DNA from: Mycobacterium sp. WUMAC-067
Lineage (GTDB): Bacteria; Actinomycetota; Actinomycetes; Mycobacteriales; Mycobacteriaceae
Assembly (NCBI RefSeq): GCF_020217485.1
Contig: NZ_JAEKMI010000028.1
Location: forward strand, 1-64,000
Direction of reading: 5' to 3'
DNA: 64,000 nt
Shown in pieces: positions 24,581-33,293 of the stretch (the stretch's first letter is position 1; each line of letters starts with the position of its first letter). The notes beneath the pieces were generated by a model that saw only the letters and a program-made list of their open reading frames with translations, had not been told where the DNA came from and did not search any database. Made by a program: the position numbers and the translations under genes.

Positions 24581-25342
24581 ATGACGGGCCCCACCACGCC
24601 GGCCGAACGCGCCGCCACCCTGTTGACGCTGCACCGGCCGGGCAACCCGGTGATCCTGCCAACCGTGTGGGACGCCTGGTCGGCGCGGCTGTCCGCCGGC
24701 GCCGGGTTCGCCGCACTCACCGTGGGCAGCCACCCGGTGGCGGACTCCATCGGCAAACCCGACAACGAGGGCATGTCGTTCGACGACGTCCTGGCCCGCG
24801 TCGCGCAGATCACCGCGGCGGTGGACGTCCCGGTGTCGGTGGACATCGAATCCGGCTACGGGCTCCCGGCGGACCGGCTGATCGAGGGGCTGCTGAGCGT
24901 CGGGGCCGTCGGGCTGAACATCGAGGACACCGTGCACTCGGAGGGCAAGCGGCTGCGGTCCGCCGACGAGCACGCCGAACTGGTCGGCGCGCTGCGATCG
25001 GCCGCCGACGCGGCCGGAGTGCATGTGGTCATCAACGCCCGGACCGATCTGTTCCTGCGCCAAGACGGCGAGGAGTCCGACCGCGTCGACCGCGCCGTGG
25101 CGCGGCTGAGTCAGGCGGCTGCCGCCGGCGCCGACGTTCTCTACCCGGTCGGTCGCCACCACCCCGACACGTTGCGGCGCCTGACGGCGGAATTGGCGTT
25201 GCCGGTCAACGCGATCGCGCTGCCCGACCAGGACGACCCGGCGTCCTTCGGTCCGCTGGGCGTGGCGCGGATCAGCTTCGGTCCCTTCCTGCAGGCCGCG
25301 CTGACGGGCCGGGCCAACGAGCTGCTCGCCCGCTGGGGCTGA
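24581..25342 (+). CDS. isocitrate lyase/PEP mutase superfamily protein
   Basis: A 253-residue single-domain TIM-barrel enzyme of the ICL/PEP-mutase superfamily. Family features are the start LPTVWDAWSARLSAGAGFAALTVGS, the Mg-binding VSVDIESGYG, GLNIEDT and the strand VVINARTD. It lacks the KKCGH active-site loop of true isocitrate lyases, so it is more like the 2-methylisocitrate-lyase/phosphonomutase-related group that acts on C-C or P-C bonds of small acids. The substrate cannot be named. It is divergent from the Rv0250c-type gene and ends at a strong terminator shared with hsp20. Confidence 0.88.
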   Translation: MTGPTTPAERAATLLTLHRPGNPVILPTVWDAWSARLSAGAGFAALTVGSHPVADSIGKPDNEGMSFDDVLARVAQITAAVDVPVSVDIESGYGLPADRLIEGLLSVGAVGLNIEDTVHSEGKRLRSADEHAELVGALRSAADAAGVHVVINARTDLFLRQDGEESDRVDRAVARLSQAAAAGADVLYPVGRHHPDTLRRLTAELALPVNAIALPDQDDPASFGPLGVARISFGPFLQAALTGRANELLARWG

Positions 25343-25355
25343 CGCCCAGCAGACA

Positions 25356-25393
25356 CAAAGGCCCCCGATACGCGGTGCGTGCGGGGGCCTTTG
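25356..25393. terminator. bidirectional terminator between the PEP-mutase-like gene and hsp20
   Basis: CAAAGGCCCCCG and CGGGGGCCTTTG form a perfect 12-base stem with a 14-base loop. Its symmetric A/T ends suit both converging genes. Confidence 0.85.
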
Positions 25394-25408
25394 CGTCGTG
25401 TCGGCGCC

Positions 25409-25849
25409 TTACTTGGTGATCGAGATGCGCTGCGCCTGGTTCCCGGCATAAGCACCGGTGACCCGCACGGTGAGCACCCCGGCGTCATAGGACGCCGTGA
25501 TGGCGTCGCCGGTGACGTGGGCCGGCAGCTGGAACGACCGGCGGAACGAGCCGTACCGGATCTCCCGCCGCGTGCGACCCTCCTTCTCCTCCGAATGTTC
25601 GTCGCGGTGCTCGCCGTGGATGACCAGGCGACCGCGGTCGACCTCGACGTTCACGTCCCGGTCGACGTCCACGCCCGGAAGCTCGACCCGTACGATCGCG
25701 TCGTCACCGTCCTTGACGATCTCGGCGGCGGGCTTGAAACCGCTGCTCACCGGGTTGTTCCAGTCCGCTGCGGCGGCGGGGCCGAAAAAGTCGCGCAACC
25801 ACCGGTCGGTGTCCCAGGCCGGTCGCGACCACAGTGCGAGGTTGCTCAT
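25409..25849 (-). CDS. hsp: Hsp20/alpha-crystallin small heat shock protein (Acr2 type)
   Basis: A 146-residue small heat shock protein that holds unfolding proteins as a cytosolic oligomer. The alpha-crystallin domain runs from about residue 45 to 140, from AEIVKDGDDAIVRVELPGV through VEVDRGRLVIHGEHRDE to ITASYDAGVLTVRV. The I-x-I-type tail is RISITK. It corresponds to Rv0251c. GGAAGGGAAG precedes the ATG at 25849. An extracytoplasmic-sigma-type promoter with an overlapping HspR-like repeat lies about 80 bases upstream. It is divergent from nirB. Confidence 0.94.
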   Translation of the reverse strand: MSNLALWSRPAWDTDRWLRDFFGPAAAADWNNPVSSGFKPAAEIVKDGDDAIVRVELPGVDVDRDVNVEVDRGRLVIHGEHRDEHSEEKEGRTRREIRYGSFRRSFQLPAHVTGDAITASYDAGVLTVRVTGAYAGNQAQRISITK

Positions 25850-25926
25850 GGTGCTTCCCTTCCAATTCCTTGATTTTCGTTGTGAGATTCCTGTGACCGG
25901 CGCTCCGACGACCGGCTACTAGTAGA

Positions 25927-25953
25927 AACATGAGTCGACCACGCTTAAGTTCC
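25927..25953 (-). promoter_or_regulatory. SigE/SigH-like promoter of hsp20 with HAIR-like inverted repeat in its spacer
   Basis: Read on the minus strand, GGAACT and GTT are 18 bases apart, the layout of mycobacterial SigE/SigH stress promoters. The spacer holds CTTAAGC-N7-ACTCATG (25929-25949), which matches the HspR HAIR element CTTGAGT-N7-ACTCAAG with three changes. Heat and surface-stress control is therefore likely, with HspR as a possible repressor. Confidence 0.55.
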
Positions 25954-26076
25954 AGCTGGCCGTTCGCCGGCAGCGAACGATCAATCACAGTCGTCCCTGT
26001 GAGTTGTGAGATCCTCGTCATAGGACTGTCACATTGCGCGAAAAAGACGTAATTTCTGGCCGTTACTCTCAAAGCC

Positions 26077-28671
26077 ATGTCTGCAGACGGGATTTCGCGC
26101 GCAAGCTGTGCGCCGCGTCACATCATCGTAGTCGGACATGGCATGGTGGGCCACCGGTTCGTCGAGGCGCTCCGCGCCCGCGACACCGAGGGCCGTTGGC
26201 GCATCACGGTTTTCGCCGAGGAGACCGACGCGGCCTATGACCGCGTGGGGCTGACCTCCTACACCGACAGCTGGGACCGCAAGCTGCTCGCACTGCCCGG
26301 CAACGAGTACGACGGTGACGACCTGGTCCGGCTGGTGTTGAACCAGCGGGTCACCGAAATCGACCGCGCGGCAAAGTCAGTGCTCACCGCCGACGGCCAG
26401 CGCCACGACTACGACGCCCTGGTCCTCGCGACCGGCTCCTACGCGTTCGTGCCGCCGGTGCCCGGCCACGATCTGCCCGCCTGCCACGTGTACCGCACGC
26501 TCGACGACCTCGACGCCATCCGCGCCGATGCCCAGCGCGCGGCGGACACCTCGCACGCGACCGCGGGCGTGGTCATCGGCGGCGGCCTGCTCGGCCTGGA
26601 GGCCGCAAATGCGCTGCGCCAGTTCGGGTTGCGGACCCACGTCATCGAGATGATGCCGCGGCTGATGGCCCAGCAGATCGACGAGGCCGGCGGCGCGCTG
26701 CTGGCCCGGATGATCGGCGACCTGGGCATCTCCGTCCACGTCGGCACGGGCACCGAGTCCATCGAATCCGTCGACCACCCGGACGGTTCCACGTCGGTGC
26801 GGGTGCGCCTGACCGACGGCCAGGAAGTCGACGCCGGCCTGGTGATCTTCGCCGCGGGCATCCGCCCGCGCGACGAGCTGGCGGTCGCCGCCGGTCTGGC
26901 GCGCGCCGAGCGTGGCGGGGTGCTCACCGACGTGTCCTGCCGCACAAGCGATCCCGACATCTTCGCGATCGGGGAGGTCGCCGCGATCGACGGCCGGTGC
27001 TATGGACTGGTGGGTCCTGGCTACACCTCCGCCGAGGTGGTGGCCGATCGCCTGCTGGACGGGGTCGCGGAATTCGGCGAGGCGGACCTGTCCACCAAGC
27101 TCAAACTGCTGGGCGTCGACGTCGCCAGTTTTGGTGACGCGATGGGTGTCACCGAGAACTGCCTCGAGGTCGCCATCAACGACGCGGTCAACCGGACGTA
27201 CGCGAAGCTGGTGCTCTCCGACGACGCCAAGACCTTGCTCGGGGGCGTACTGGTCGGCGACGCCTCGTCCTATGGAGTGCTGCGGCCGATGGTCGGCAGC
27301 GAGCTCCCCGGGGACCCGCTCGCGCTGATCGCGCCGGCGCAATCCGGTGGCGGTGAGGCGTTGGGCATTGGGGCGCTGCCGGATTCGGCGCAGATCTGCT
27401 CGTGCAACAACGTCACCAAGGGCGATCTGAAATGCGCGATCGCCGACGGCTGCGCCGACGTTCCCTCGCTGAAGTCGTGCACCTCGGCCGGCACGTCGTG
27501 CGGGTCGTGCGTGCCGCTGCTCAAGCAGCTGCTGGAAGCCGAGGGCGTCGAGCAGTCCAAGGCGCTGTGCGAGCACTTCAGCCAGTCGCGCGCCGAGCTT
27601 TTCGAGATCATCTCCGCCACCGAGCTGCGCACCTTCTCCGGGCTGCTCGAGCGCTTCGGCCGCGGAAAGGGTTGCGACATCTGCAAACCCGTGGTCGCCT
27701 CGATCCTGGCGTCCACGGGCTCGGACCACATCCTGGAGGGCGAACAGGCCTCGCTGCAGGATTCCAACGACCACTTTTTGGCCAACATCCAGAAGAACGG
27801 CAGCTATTCGGTGGTGCCCCGGGTCCCCGGCGGCGACATCAAGCCCGAGCACCTGATCCTGATCGGCCAGATCGCCCAGGACTTCGGCCTTTACACCAAG
27901 ATCACCGGCGGCCAGCGCATCGACCTGTTCGGCGCGCGGGTGGACCAACTGCCGGAGATCTGGAAGCGCCTGGTCGACGGCGGCATGGAATCCGGCCACG
28001 CGTACGGCAAGGCGCTGCGCACGGTGAAGAGCTGTGTGGGCACCGACTGGTGCCGTTACGGGCAGCAGGATTCGGTGCAGTTGGCCATCGACCTCGAACT
28101 GCGGTACCGGGGGCTGCGCGCGCCGCACAAGATCAAAATGGGTGTCTCGGGTTGCGCGCGGGAGTGCGCCGAGGCCCGCTCCAAGGACGTGGGTGTCATC
28201 GCCACCGAAAAGGGCTGGAACCTCTACGTCGGCGGCAACGGCGGGATGACCCCCAAGCACGCGCAGCTGCTGGCCAGCGATCTCGACACCGAGACGCTGG
28301 TCCGGTACGTCGATCGGTTCGTCATGTATTACATCCGGACGGCCGACCGGCTGCAGCGCACCGCGCCGTGGGTCGAGTCGCTCGACGGCGGCCTGGATCA
28401 CGTGCGCGAGGTCGTCTGCGAGGACTCGCTGGGCCTGGCAGAAGAATTCGAGGCCGCAATGGAGCGGCATGTGCAGAACTACAAGTGCGAATGGAAGGGG
28501 GTGCTCGACGATCCGGACAAGCTGTCACGCTTCGTGTCGTTCGTCAACGCCCCCGACGCCGTCGATTCGACGGTGACATTCACCGAGCACGCCGGGCGCA
28601 AAATCCCTGTGTCCATTGGTATGCCGACGGTCCGCGAGGACAACTCCGAAGGAACGAGGAAGGTATCATGA
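26077..28671 (+). CDS. nirB: NADH-dependent nitrite reductase large subunit NirB
   Basis: An 864-residue assimilatory nitrite reductase that reduces nitrite to ammonium with NAD(P)H. Order of domains: an FAD/NADH oxidoreductase half (VVGHGMVGHRFVEAL near the start; GGGLLGLEAANALR for NAD), a BFD-like [2Fe-2S] segment (CSCNNVTKGDLK ... CTSAGTSCGSC, about residues 445-485), then two sulfite/nitrite reductase ferredoxin-like and 4Fe-4S/siroheme domains. Siroheme and cluster ligands are visible as SCVGTDWCRYG and GVSGCARECAEA. It matches Rv0252. The ATG at 26077 has only a weak AAAG upstream. Its last bases overlap nirD (ATGA). Confidence 0.96.
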   Translation: MSADGISRASCAPRHIIVVGHGMVGHRFVEALRARDTEGRWRITVFAEETDAAYDRVGLTSYTDSWDRKLLALPGNEYDGDDLVRLVLNQRVTEIDRAAKSVLTADGQRHDYDALVLATGSYAFVPPVPGHDLPACHVYRTLDDLDAIRADAQRAADTSHATAGVVIGGGLLGLEAANALRQFGLRTHVIEMMPRLMAQQIDEAGGALLARMIGDLGISVHVGTGTESIESVDHPDGSTSVRVRLTDGQEVDAGLVIFAAGIRPRDELAVAAGLARAERGGVLTDVSCRTSDPDIFAIGEVAAIDGRCYGLVGPGYTSAEVVADRLLDGVAEFGEADLSTKLKLLGVDVASFGDAMGVTENCLEVAINDAVNRTYAKLVLSDDAKTLLGGVLVGDASSYGVLRPMVGSELPGDPLALIAPAQSGGGEALGIGALPDSAQICSCNNVTKGDLKCAIADGCADVPSLKSCTSAGTSCGSCVPLLKQLLEAEGVEQSKALCEHFSQSRAELFEIISATELRTFSGLLERFGRGKGCDICKPVVASILASTGSDHILEGEQASLQDSNDHFLANIQKNGSYSVVPRVPGGDIKPEHLILIGQIAQDFGLYTKITGGQRIDLFGARVDQLPEIWKRLVDGGMESGHAYGKALRTVKSCVGTDWCRYGQQDSVQLAIDLELRYRGLRAPHKIKMGVSGCARECAEARSKDVGVIATEKGWNLYVGGNGGMTPKHAQLLASDLDTETLVRYVDRFVMYYIRTADRLQRTAPWVESLDGGLDHVREVVCEDSLGLAEEFEAAMERHVQNYKCEWKGVLDDPDKLSRFVSFVNAPDAVDSTVTFTEHAGRKIPVSIGMPTVREDNSEGTRKVS

Positions 28672-29036
28672 CGCTTCTCAACGACATTGCCGTGTGGACC
28701 AGCGCCTGCTCCTACGACCACCTCATTCCGGGTCGCGGCGTCGGTGTGCTGCTCGACGACGGTTCCCAGGCCGCCCTGTTCCGGCTCGACGACGGGTCGG
28801 TGCATGCGGTGGGTAACGTCGACCCGTTCTCCGGGGCGGCCGTGCTGTCGCGCGGCATCGTCGGCGACCGCGGGGGCTGCGTCACGGTTCAGTCGCCGAT
28901 ATTGAAGCAGGCGTTTTCGCTCGAAGACGGTTCCTGCCTGGACGATCCGACCGTGTCGGTGCCGGTGTACCCGGTGCGGATCACCGCCGACGGCCTCGTC
29001 CAGATCGGCCGCGACGACCAGGCGCGGGCGGCCTGA
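28668..29036 (+). CDS. nirD: nitrite reductase small subunit NirD
   Basis: A 122-residue Rieske-fold protein, the small partner of NirB. As in other NirD proteins, the usual Rieske Cys/His cluster ligands are missing, so it is structural rather than redox-active. Typical stretches are LDDGSVHAVGNVDPFSGAAVLSRGIVGDRGG and PILKQAFSLEDGSCLDDPTVSVPVYPV. The ATG overlaps the nirB stop codon, giving translational coupling; AGGAAGG lies just upstream. It matches Rv0253 and converges with the gene at 29049. Confidence 0.94.
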   Translation: MTLLNDIAVWTSACSYDHLIPGRGVGVLLDDGSQAALFRLDDGSVHAVGNVDPFSGAAVLSRGIVGDRGGCVTVQSPILKQAFSLEDGSCLDDPTVSVPVYPVRITADGLVQIGRDDQARAA

Positions 29037-29048
29037 GCGCACGGCCGC

Positions 29049-29501
29049 TCACCGCGTGATGTCGCCGACCAAGTAGCGCTGCATCGTCGGGCCGATCGCG
29101 TCGACGAGCGCGTCCACCGACATCGAGTGCAGCGGCTCGGAGCGGATGCCGTAGCGCATGATGCCCAGGCCCACGAGCTGGGAGGCGCACAGCGAGGCCC
29201 GCGTGGCGGCCTTGTCGGCGCCCAGGATTTTCAGCAGCGGGCCGAACACCGGGCCGACGAAATTGCTTTGGACGATTTCGGCGGTCTTGGCCATCCCCGT
29301 GGACGCGACCGCGCTGGCCGCGAACGGCCCGCCCCCGGCGGCATCCCAGGTGGTGATCAGCATCGCCAGGGTCCGGCGGCCAACCTGGTTGACCCCTCCG
29401 GTGACGATCCGGTCGATGAATTCCGGTGTGCCGAACGGCAACCGCAGCACCTTGGCGACCGGGTCAAGGAGCCCACGCGACGGCTCTTCGCGACGGGGCA
29501 T
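29049..29501 (-). CDS. TetR-like C-terminal domain protein (Rv0258c type)
   Basis: A 150-residue protein resembling the ligand-binding half of TetR regulators (PVAKVLRLPFGTPEFIDRIVTGGVNQVGRRTLAML ... SQLVGLGIMRYGIRSEPL). No helix-turn-helix precedes it: the upstream in-frame sequence is low-complexity Arg-rich and not DNA-binding-like. The product of Rv0258c has about the same length, so the short form seems to be the normal state. It may be a sensor or partner without DNA binding. It is the last gene of the leftward set narK3, HemD-like regulator and chelatase-like gene, and it converges with nirD. Confidence 0.8.
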   Translation of the reverse strand: MPRREEPSRGLLDPVAKVLRLPFGTPEFIDRIVTGGVNQVGRRTLAMLITTWDAAGGGPFAASAVASTGMAKTAEIVQSNFVGPVFGPLLKILGADKAATRASLCASQLVGLGIMRYGIRSEPLHSMSVDALVDAIGPTMQRYLVGDITR

Positions 29502-29532
29502 GGTGCCAGGATCGCCGGTTCGCGCCCAAAGA

Positions 29533-30306
29533 TCAAGGAATTGGCCGCAACGCGCGCGCGTGGCTGATTTGGTGGGGGCCCGATCGGCGCGGCGCATGCC
29601 GGGCGGTGGCGGCGAGGGCGGGCGGCAGTGCGCGGCGGAATCGGTTCGCGATCAGGCGCGCCAGGCCGGGATGGGTGCCCAGCGGTTGACTGACCAAATC
29701 GGCGCCGCAGCCGTGCAGCCGTTGTTGGAACAGGCCGTCGGCCAACAGGTAGGAGGCGACCACGACGCGTCCACCGTGGCGGCGAGCCCGGACCATGGCC
29801 CGTTCCACCGCCTCGTGCAGTTGCGGATCGCCGGTGGCCGCGAACGCCAGACTCACCCGTGATCCGGTGAGCGCCGACACCAGCGTCGCCGTGGTGTGCA
29901 GGTCCGACCGGGCCTTGTCATCCGAGGTGCCCGCCGCCGCCAGAATCACCGAATCACCGGGCCGCCAACCGCATTTCAGCAGCTGGTCGCCCACGATCCG
30001 CGCGATCTGGCCGCTCGGGCCCAGCGCGGGGGTGACGGTCACGCTCGGATGGCCGCTGATCGCGACGTGGGCGGGCAGGTCCGCCCGGACGTGATAGCCG
30101 CGCGACAGGAATGCCGGCACCACGATCGCCGGCCGGCCGGCGGTCTTCGCTGCGGACAGCACCTCGCTGGGGGTGGGCCCCACCACGTCCACGAACGCGA
30201 CGTCGACCGTGTCTCCGACGAGCGTACCCACTTGCGCCGCAAGGGTTTCGATCATCGCCACGCCGCCGGGCCTGCGGGTGCCGTGTGCCGCCAGGATCAG
30301 TGCCAT
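29533..30306 (-). CDS. sirohydrochlorin chelatase-like protein (CbiX/SirB family)
   Basis: A 257-residue chelatase-family protein made of two CbiX-like halves, proposed to insert iron (or cobalt) into sirohydrochlorin for siroheme, the cofactor of the nearby NirB. It starts LILAAHGTRRPGG with the metal-binding His and has the second-half segments VILAAAGTSDDKARSDL and VVVASYLLADGLF. The second half lacks the AHGS histidine and has AAAGTSDD instead, as in other mycobacterial members. It matches Rv0259c. The start overlaps the end of the upstream regulator gene by 10 bases, so the two are translated together. Confidence 0.88.
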   Translation of the reverse strand: MALILAAHGTRRPGGVAMIETLAAQVGTLVGDTVDVAFVDVVGPTPSEVLSAAKTAGRPAIVVPAFLSRGYHVRADLPAHVAISGHPSVTVTPALGPSGQIARIVGDQLLKCGWRPGDSVILAAAGTSDDKARSDLHTTATLVSALTGSRVSLAFAATGDPQLHEAVERAMVRARRHGGRVVVASYLLADGLFQQRLHGCGADLVSQPLGTHPGLARLIANRFRRALPPALAATARHAPRRSGPHQISHARALRPIP

Positions 30307-31517
30307 GGGGATTCGTCCGGATGGTCGATCGCGAGCCGGTAGCCACGCTTGACCACCGTCGCGACGATGTTCTTGTCGCCCAGCGCCGTTCGCAGCCGCA
30401 GCACGGCCGTATCGACGGCGTGGGGGTCGTTGCTGTTGCCGGGAAGTACCCGCAGCAGGTCGTTGCGCGCGACGACGTCGCCGGGACGGTCCGCCAGCGC
30501 CCGCAGCGTCGCCATCCCCGATCCCGACAGGGACCGCGGCGAACCGTCGACCAGCACGCAGGTCCCGCGGATCTCCAGCTCGTGACCGGCCGCGCGGATG
30601 GTGCACGACCGCAGGGACGGGAGCTCCTGGGCGATGTGACGGGCCAACGCCCCCAAGCGCATTCGTTCGGGCGACGACGTGGGGATCCCCGCGCGGATCA
30701 ACGGTTGCGCGGTGACCGGGCCCACGCACATCGCATGCACGTCGCTGCGAAGTGCTTGCAGCAGTTGGTCTTCGACGCCCAACTCGCGGCTGCGCTCGAG
30801 CAGCGCCGCGCCGGCTGGTGCCGAGGTGAAGGTCACCGCGTCGAACTGTCGCCGGGCGATCGCGGCGACGAGTTGGTCGAAGCCGCCGCCGGCCGGCGTT
30901 GGCTTCCAGCGGTATACGTGGATGGGGACCACCTGGGCTCCCGCGGACCGCAATCCGTTGAGGAATTCCGGGAACGGGTCCCAAGCGTCGGCCGCGCCGT
31001 GCAGCTGGACGGCGACCCGCTTGCCGGCGACATTCGATTCGAGCAGGTATCGCAGGACCTCGCGGGACGATTCGGACTTGGGGGACCACTCCTCGTGCAG
31101 GCCTGCGGCGCGCAACGCGCCCGTCGCCTTCGGCCCGCGGGCCACGATCCGCGCTCGCGACAGCGCCGCCAGCAGCTGGGTGGCCAGGCCCCAGCCGTCG
31201 GCCGCGGCGACCCAGCCGCGAAAGCCGATGCCGGTGTGCGCCACCAAGATATCGGGCGGCTGGGCGATCACCGCTTCGGTGTGGCGGTGCAGTTCTTCGT
31301 CTTCGGGCAGCGCGATGAGATTGATGGCCGCGGCGCTGGAGACCTCCGCGCCGTTGCGGCGCAGCAACGCGCACAGCTCTTCGGCCCGGTTCGCCGACGT
31401 CACGGCGATCCGGTAGCCGGTCAGCGGCGCGGAGTCTGGTGGGGCCAGTTGGGGGGCCATATGAAGTGTGTATGCCTGCGACGTTTCGGTTGCGTTACCG
31501 AGCAATTGCTGGGTCAT
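30297..31517 (-). CDS. HemD-like domain fused to a winged-helix regulator (Rv0260c type)
   Basis: A protein of about 406 residues with an N-terminal uroporphyrinogen-III synthase-like domain (GYRIAVTSANRAEELCALL ... VTFTSAPAGAALLERS) and a C-terminal OmpR/PhoB-type winged helix (LSGSGMATLRALADRPGDVVARNDLLRVL ... AVDTAVLRLRTALGDKNIVATVVKRGYRL). Such fusions are thought to regulate nitrate/nitrite genes in actinobacteria, possibly sensing a tetrapyrrole; this is family knowledge plus inference. The ATG at 31517 is 21 bases after narK3 ends; the ATG at 31460 is an alternative that gives 387 residues. Confidence 0.87.
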   Translation of the reverse strand: MTQQLLGNATETSQAYTLHMAPQLAPPDSAPLTGYRIAVTSANRAEELCALLRRNGAEVSSAAAINLIALPEDEELHRHTEAVIAQPPDILVAHTGIGFRGWVAAADGWGLATQLLAALSRARIVARGPKATGALRAAGLHEEWSPKSESSREVLRYLLESNVAGKRVAVQLHGAADAWDPFPEFLNGLRSAGAQVVPIHVYRWKPTPAGGGFDQLVAAIARRQFDAVTFTSAPAGAALLERSRELGVEDQLLQALRSDVHAMCVGPVTAQPLIRAGIPTSSPERMRLGALARHIAQELPSLRSCTIRAAGHELEIRGTCVLVDGSPRSLSGSGMATLRALADRPGDVVARNDLLRVLPGNSNDPHAVDTAVLRLRTALGDKNIVATVVKRGYRLAIDHPDESPWH

Positions 31518-31537
31518 TGCCCGTGTTGCGAGTCCGC

Positions 31538-32983
31538 TCACACATGCGCGACCTCGGCTTCCTGTCGCGCATCCCAGCGGCCCGGGGCCGTGACGGGACG
31601 CCGGACGTAGACCATCCAGGTCATGATCGCCGCGCCGACGTAGGACGCCAAAAACACCCAGTACGCCGCCGTCTCGGTGCCGGTGCTCAGGTAGGACTGC
31701 CGCAGCGCCAGGTTGATTCCCACGCCGCCGAGCGCGCCCACCGCGGAGCAGATGCCGATCAGCGATCCCGACTGCGCGCGCGCCCAATGACGTCGGTCGT
31801 CTTCGCTCATGTCCAGCCCGCGACTGCGCGCCTCATAGACCGTCGGAATCAACTTGAACACCGACCCGTTTCCCATGCCGGACAGGATGAACAGCACCAT
31901 GAAGCCGGCGACGCAGCCGACCAGGCCGACGGAGCGCGCCACGGCGTGGTGGTCCTCGAGGGCGCTGAAGGTGACCAACAGAGCGGCCGCCAGCGTCATC
32001 CCGGCGAGGACGCCCAGCGTGACGCGGCTGCCGCCGACGCGGTCGGCCAGCCGGCCACCATAGATGCGCGCCAAGGAGCCCAGCAGGGGGCCGACGAATG
32101 CCACCTGCGCGGCGTGCAGTGCGGCGTGCTTGGCGCTTTCCCCGCTCTCCAGGAAGTGGACCTGCATCACCTGGCCGAAGGCGAAGGAGAAGCCGATCCA
32201 GGAGCCGAAGGTGGCGATGTAGAGCAGCGAGATCACGTGGGTGTCGCGCTCGAACAGGATCGAGCGCATGGTGCTCAGCTGGGTGCCGTGGTGGATGTTG
32301 TCCATGAACAACGCCGCCGCGATCCCCGCGACGACCAGGAACACCAGATAGATCGCGCACACCCAGTACGGGGCCTGGTGCCCGGCGGTGGCCAGCGCCA
32401 CCAGGCCGGCCAGCTGGATCACGGCGACGCCGAGGTTGGCGACGCCGGCGTTGATCGCCAGCGCGGCGCCCTTGAGCCGCTGGGGGTAGAAGGCGTTGAC
32501 GTTGGCCAGCGACGCCGCGTAGTTGCCGCCGCCGAGGCCGGTCAGCGCGGCGCACAGCACGAAAAGCCCCAGCGGCAGACCGGGATTGGCCAGCAACGCG
32601 ATCGTGCCCGCCGTCGGGATCACCAGCACGAAGGCCGAAAACGTCGTCCAATTGCGACCGCCGAAGGCGGCGATGCCCAGGGTGTAGGGGATCCGGGCGC
32701 AACCACCGACCAGGGTGGCCACCGCGCCCAGCAGCAGCTTGTCGCCGGCGGAGAAGCCGTAGACGGCCCCGGGCATGAACAGCGCCATGACGGGCCACAG
32801 CGTCCAGATCGAGAAGGCCACGTGGTCACCGACGATGGTGCCGAGCAGATTGCGCCGGGCGATCCTGTCGTTGCCGGCCTCCCAGGCCGCCGCGTCTTCC
32901 GGATTCCAGTCCGCGACGCGGTGGTTGCGGCCCGCCGAAAACGCTTGGGCGCGTTGGCATATGGACGCGACGCGTGCGTGCAT
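31538..32983 (-). CDS. narK3: nitrate/nitrite MFS transporter NarK3
   Basis: A 481-residue 12-helix major facilitator of the NarK/NasA family that moves nitrate or nitrite across the membrane. Visible motifs are the nitrate-signature-like GLGGGNYAASLANVNAFYP and a second glycine-rich segment, SGMGNGSVFKLIPTVY. There is a conserved basic residue after GGCARIPYT. The start at 32983 is chosen because AGGAGAGGG lies just upstream. It matches Rv0261c and leads the leftward operon with the HemD-like regulator, the chelatase-like gene and the TetR-like C-terminal gene. A perfect TTACCAG-N4-CTGGTAA repeat is 150 bases upstream. Confidence 0.92.
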   Translation of the reverse strand: MHARVASICQRAQAFSAGRNHRVADWNPEDAAAWEAGNDRIARRNLLGTIVGDHVAFSIWTLWPVMALFMPGAVYGFSAGDKLLLGAVATLVGGCARIPYTLGIAAFGGRNWTTFSAFVLVIPTAGTIALLANPGLPLGLFVLCAALTGLGGGNYAASLANVNAFYPQRLKGAALAINAGVANLGVAVIQLAGLVALATAGHQAPYWVCAIYLVFLVVAGIAAALFMDNIHHGTQLSTMRSILFERDTHVISLLYIATFGSWIGFSFAFGQVMQVHFLESGESAKHAALHAAQVAFVGPLLGSLARIYGGRLADRVGGSRVTLGVLAGMTLAAALLVTFSALEDHHAVARSVGLVGCVAGFMVLFILSGMGNGSVFKLIPTVYEARSRGLDMSEDDRRHWARAQSGSLIGICSAVGALGGVGINLALRQSYLSTGTETAAYWVFLASYVGAAIMTWMVYVRRPVTAPGRWDARQEAEVAHV

Positions 32984-33293
32984 ACCGATCCCTCTCCTCG
33001 CAAGCAGTTCGGGGTTGGCCGGCGACGCGTGTGGGCGCCCCGCATGAAGGGGCATGCCCCGCCGTAGAATCCGATGCTCACATCTAGGACGCGAGCGGGT
33101 CAACCGGAACCGGCCGATATCGGCTGTTAGTTGATTACCAGTTATCTGGTAAGTCCCTGTAGGGCGAGCCGGCCACACGACAGCGGGCCGCCCGTGGGCG
33201 AATACCGATCGCCGCCAAGTGATCTCACACCGGTACGCGGGTCCATGTGAGCTGTCCTACAGTCGATCGCCCCGCGAGGCCGCCGGAATTGCG
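32984..33293. other. intergenic region upstream of narK3
   Basis: About 310 bases with no supported gene. It holds the palindrome at 33135-33152 and probably the narK3 promoter. The M. tuberculosis neighbour aac(2')-Ic (Rv0262c) is not here, and no remnant of it was recognised. Confidence 0.6.
33135..33152. promoter_or_regulatory. perfect inverted repeat upstream of narK3
   Basis: TTACCAGTTATCTGGTAA has seven-base perfect arms around TTAT. It is AT-rich against a GC-rich background and lies 150 bases upstream of the narK3 start. A dimeric regulator of the nitrate/nitrite genes is a plausible binder. Confidence 0.6.

Noticed and set aside
25990..26076. Possible GlnR box before nirB (GTAAT ... 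GTTAC)
   Set aside because: Spacing does not fit the known GlnR pattern and no second copy was convincing, so it is not annotated.
26377..28470. Long minus-strand frame opposite nirB
   Set aside because: Shadow of nirB with chance-like composition.
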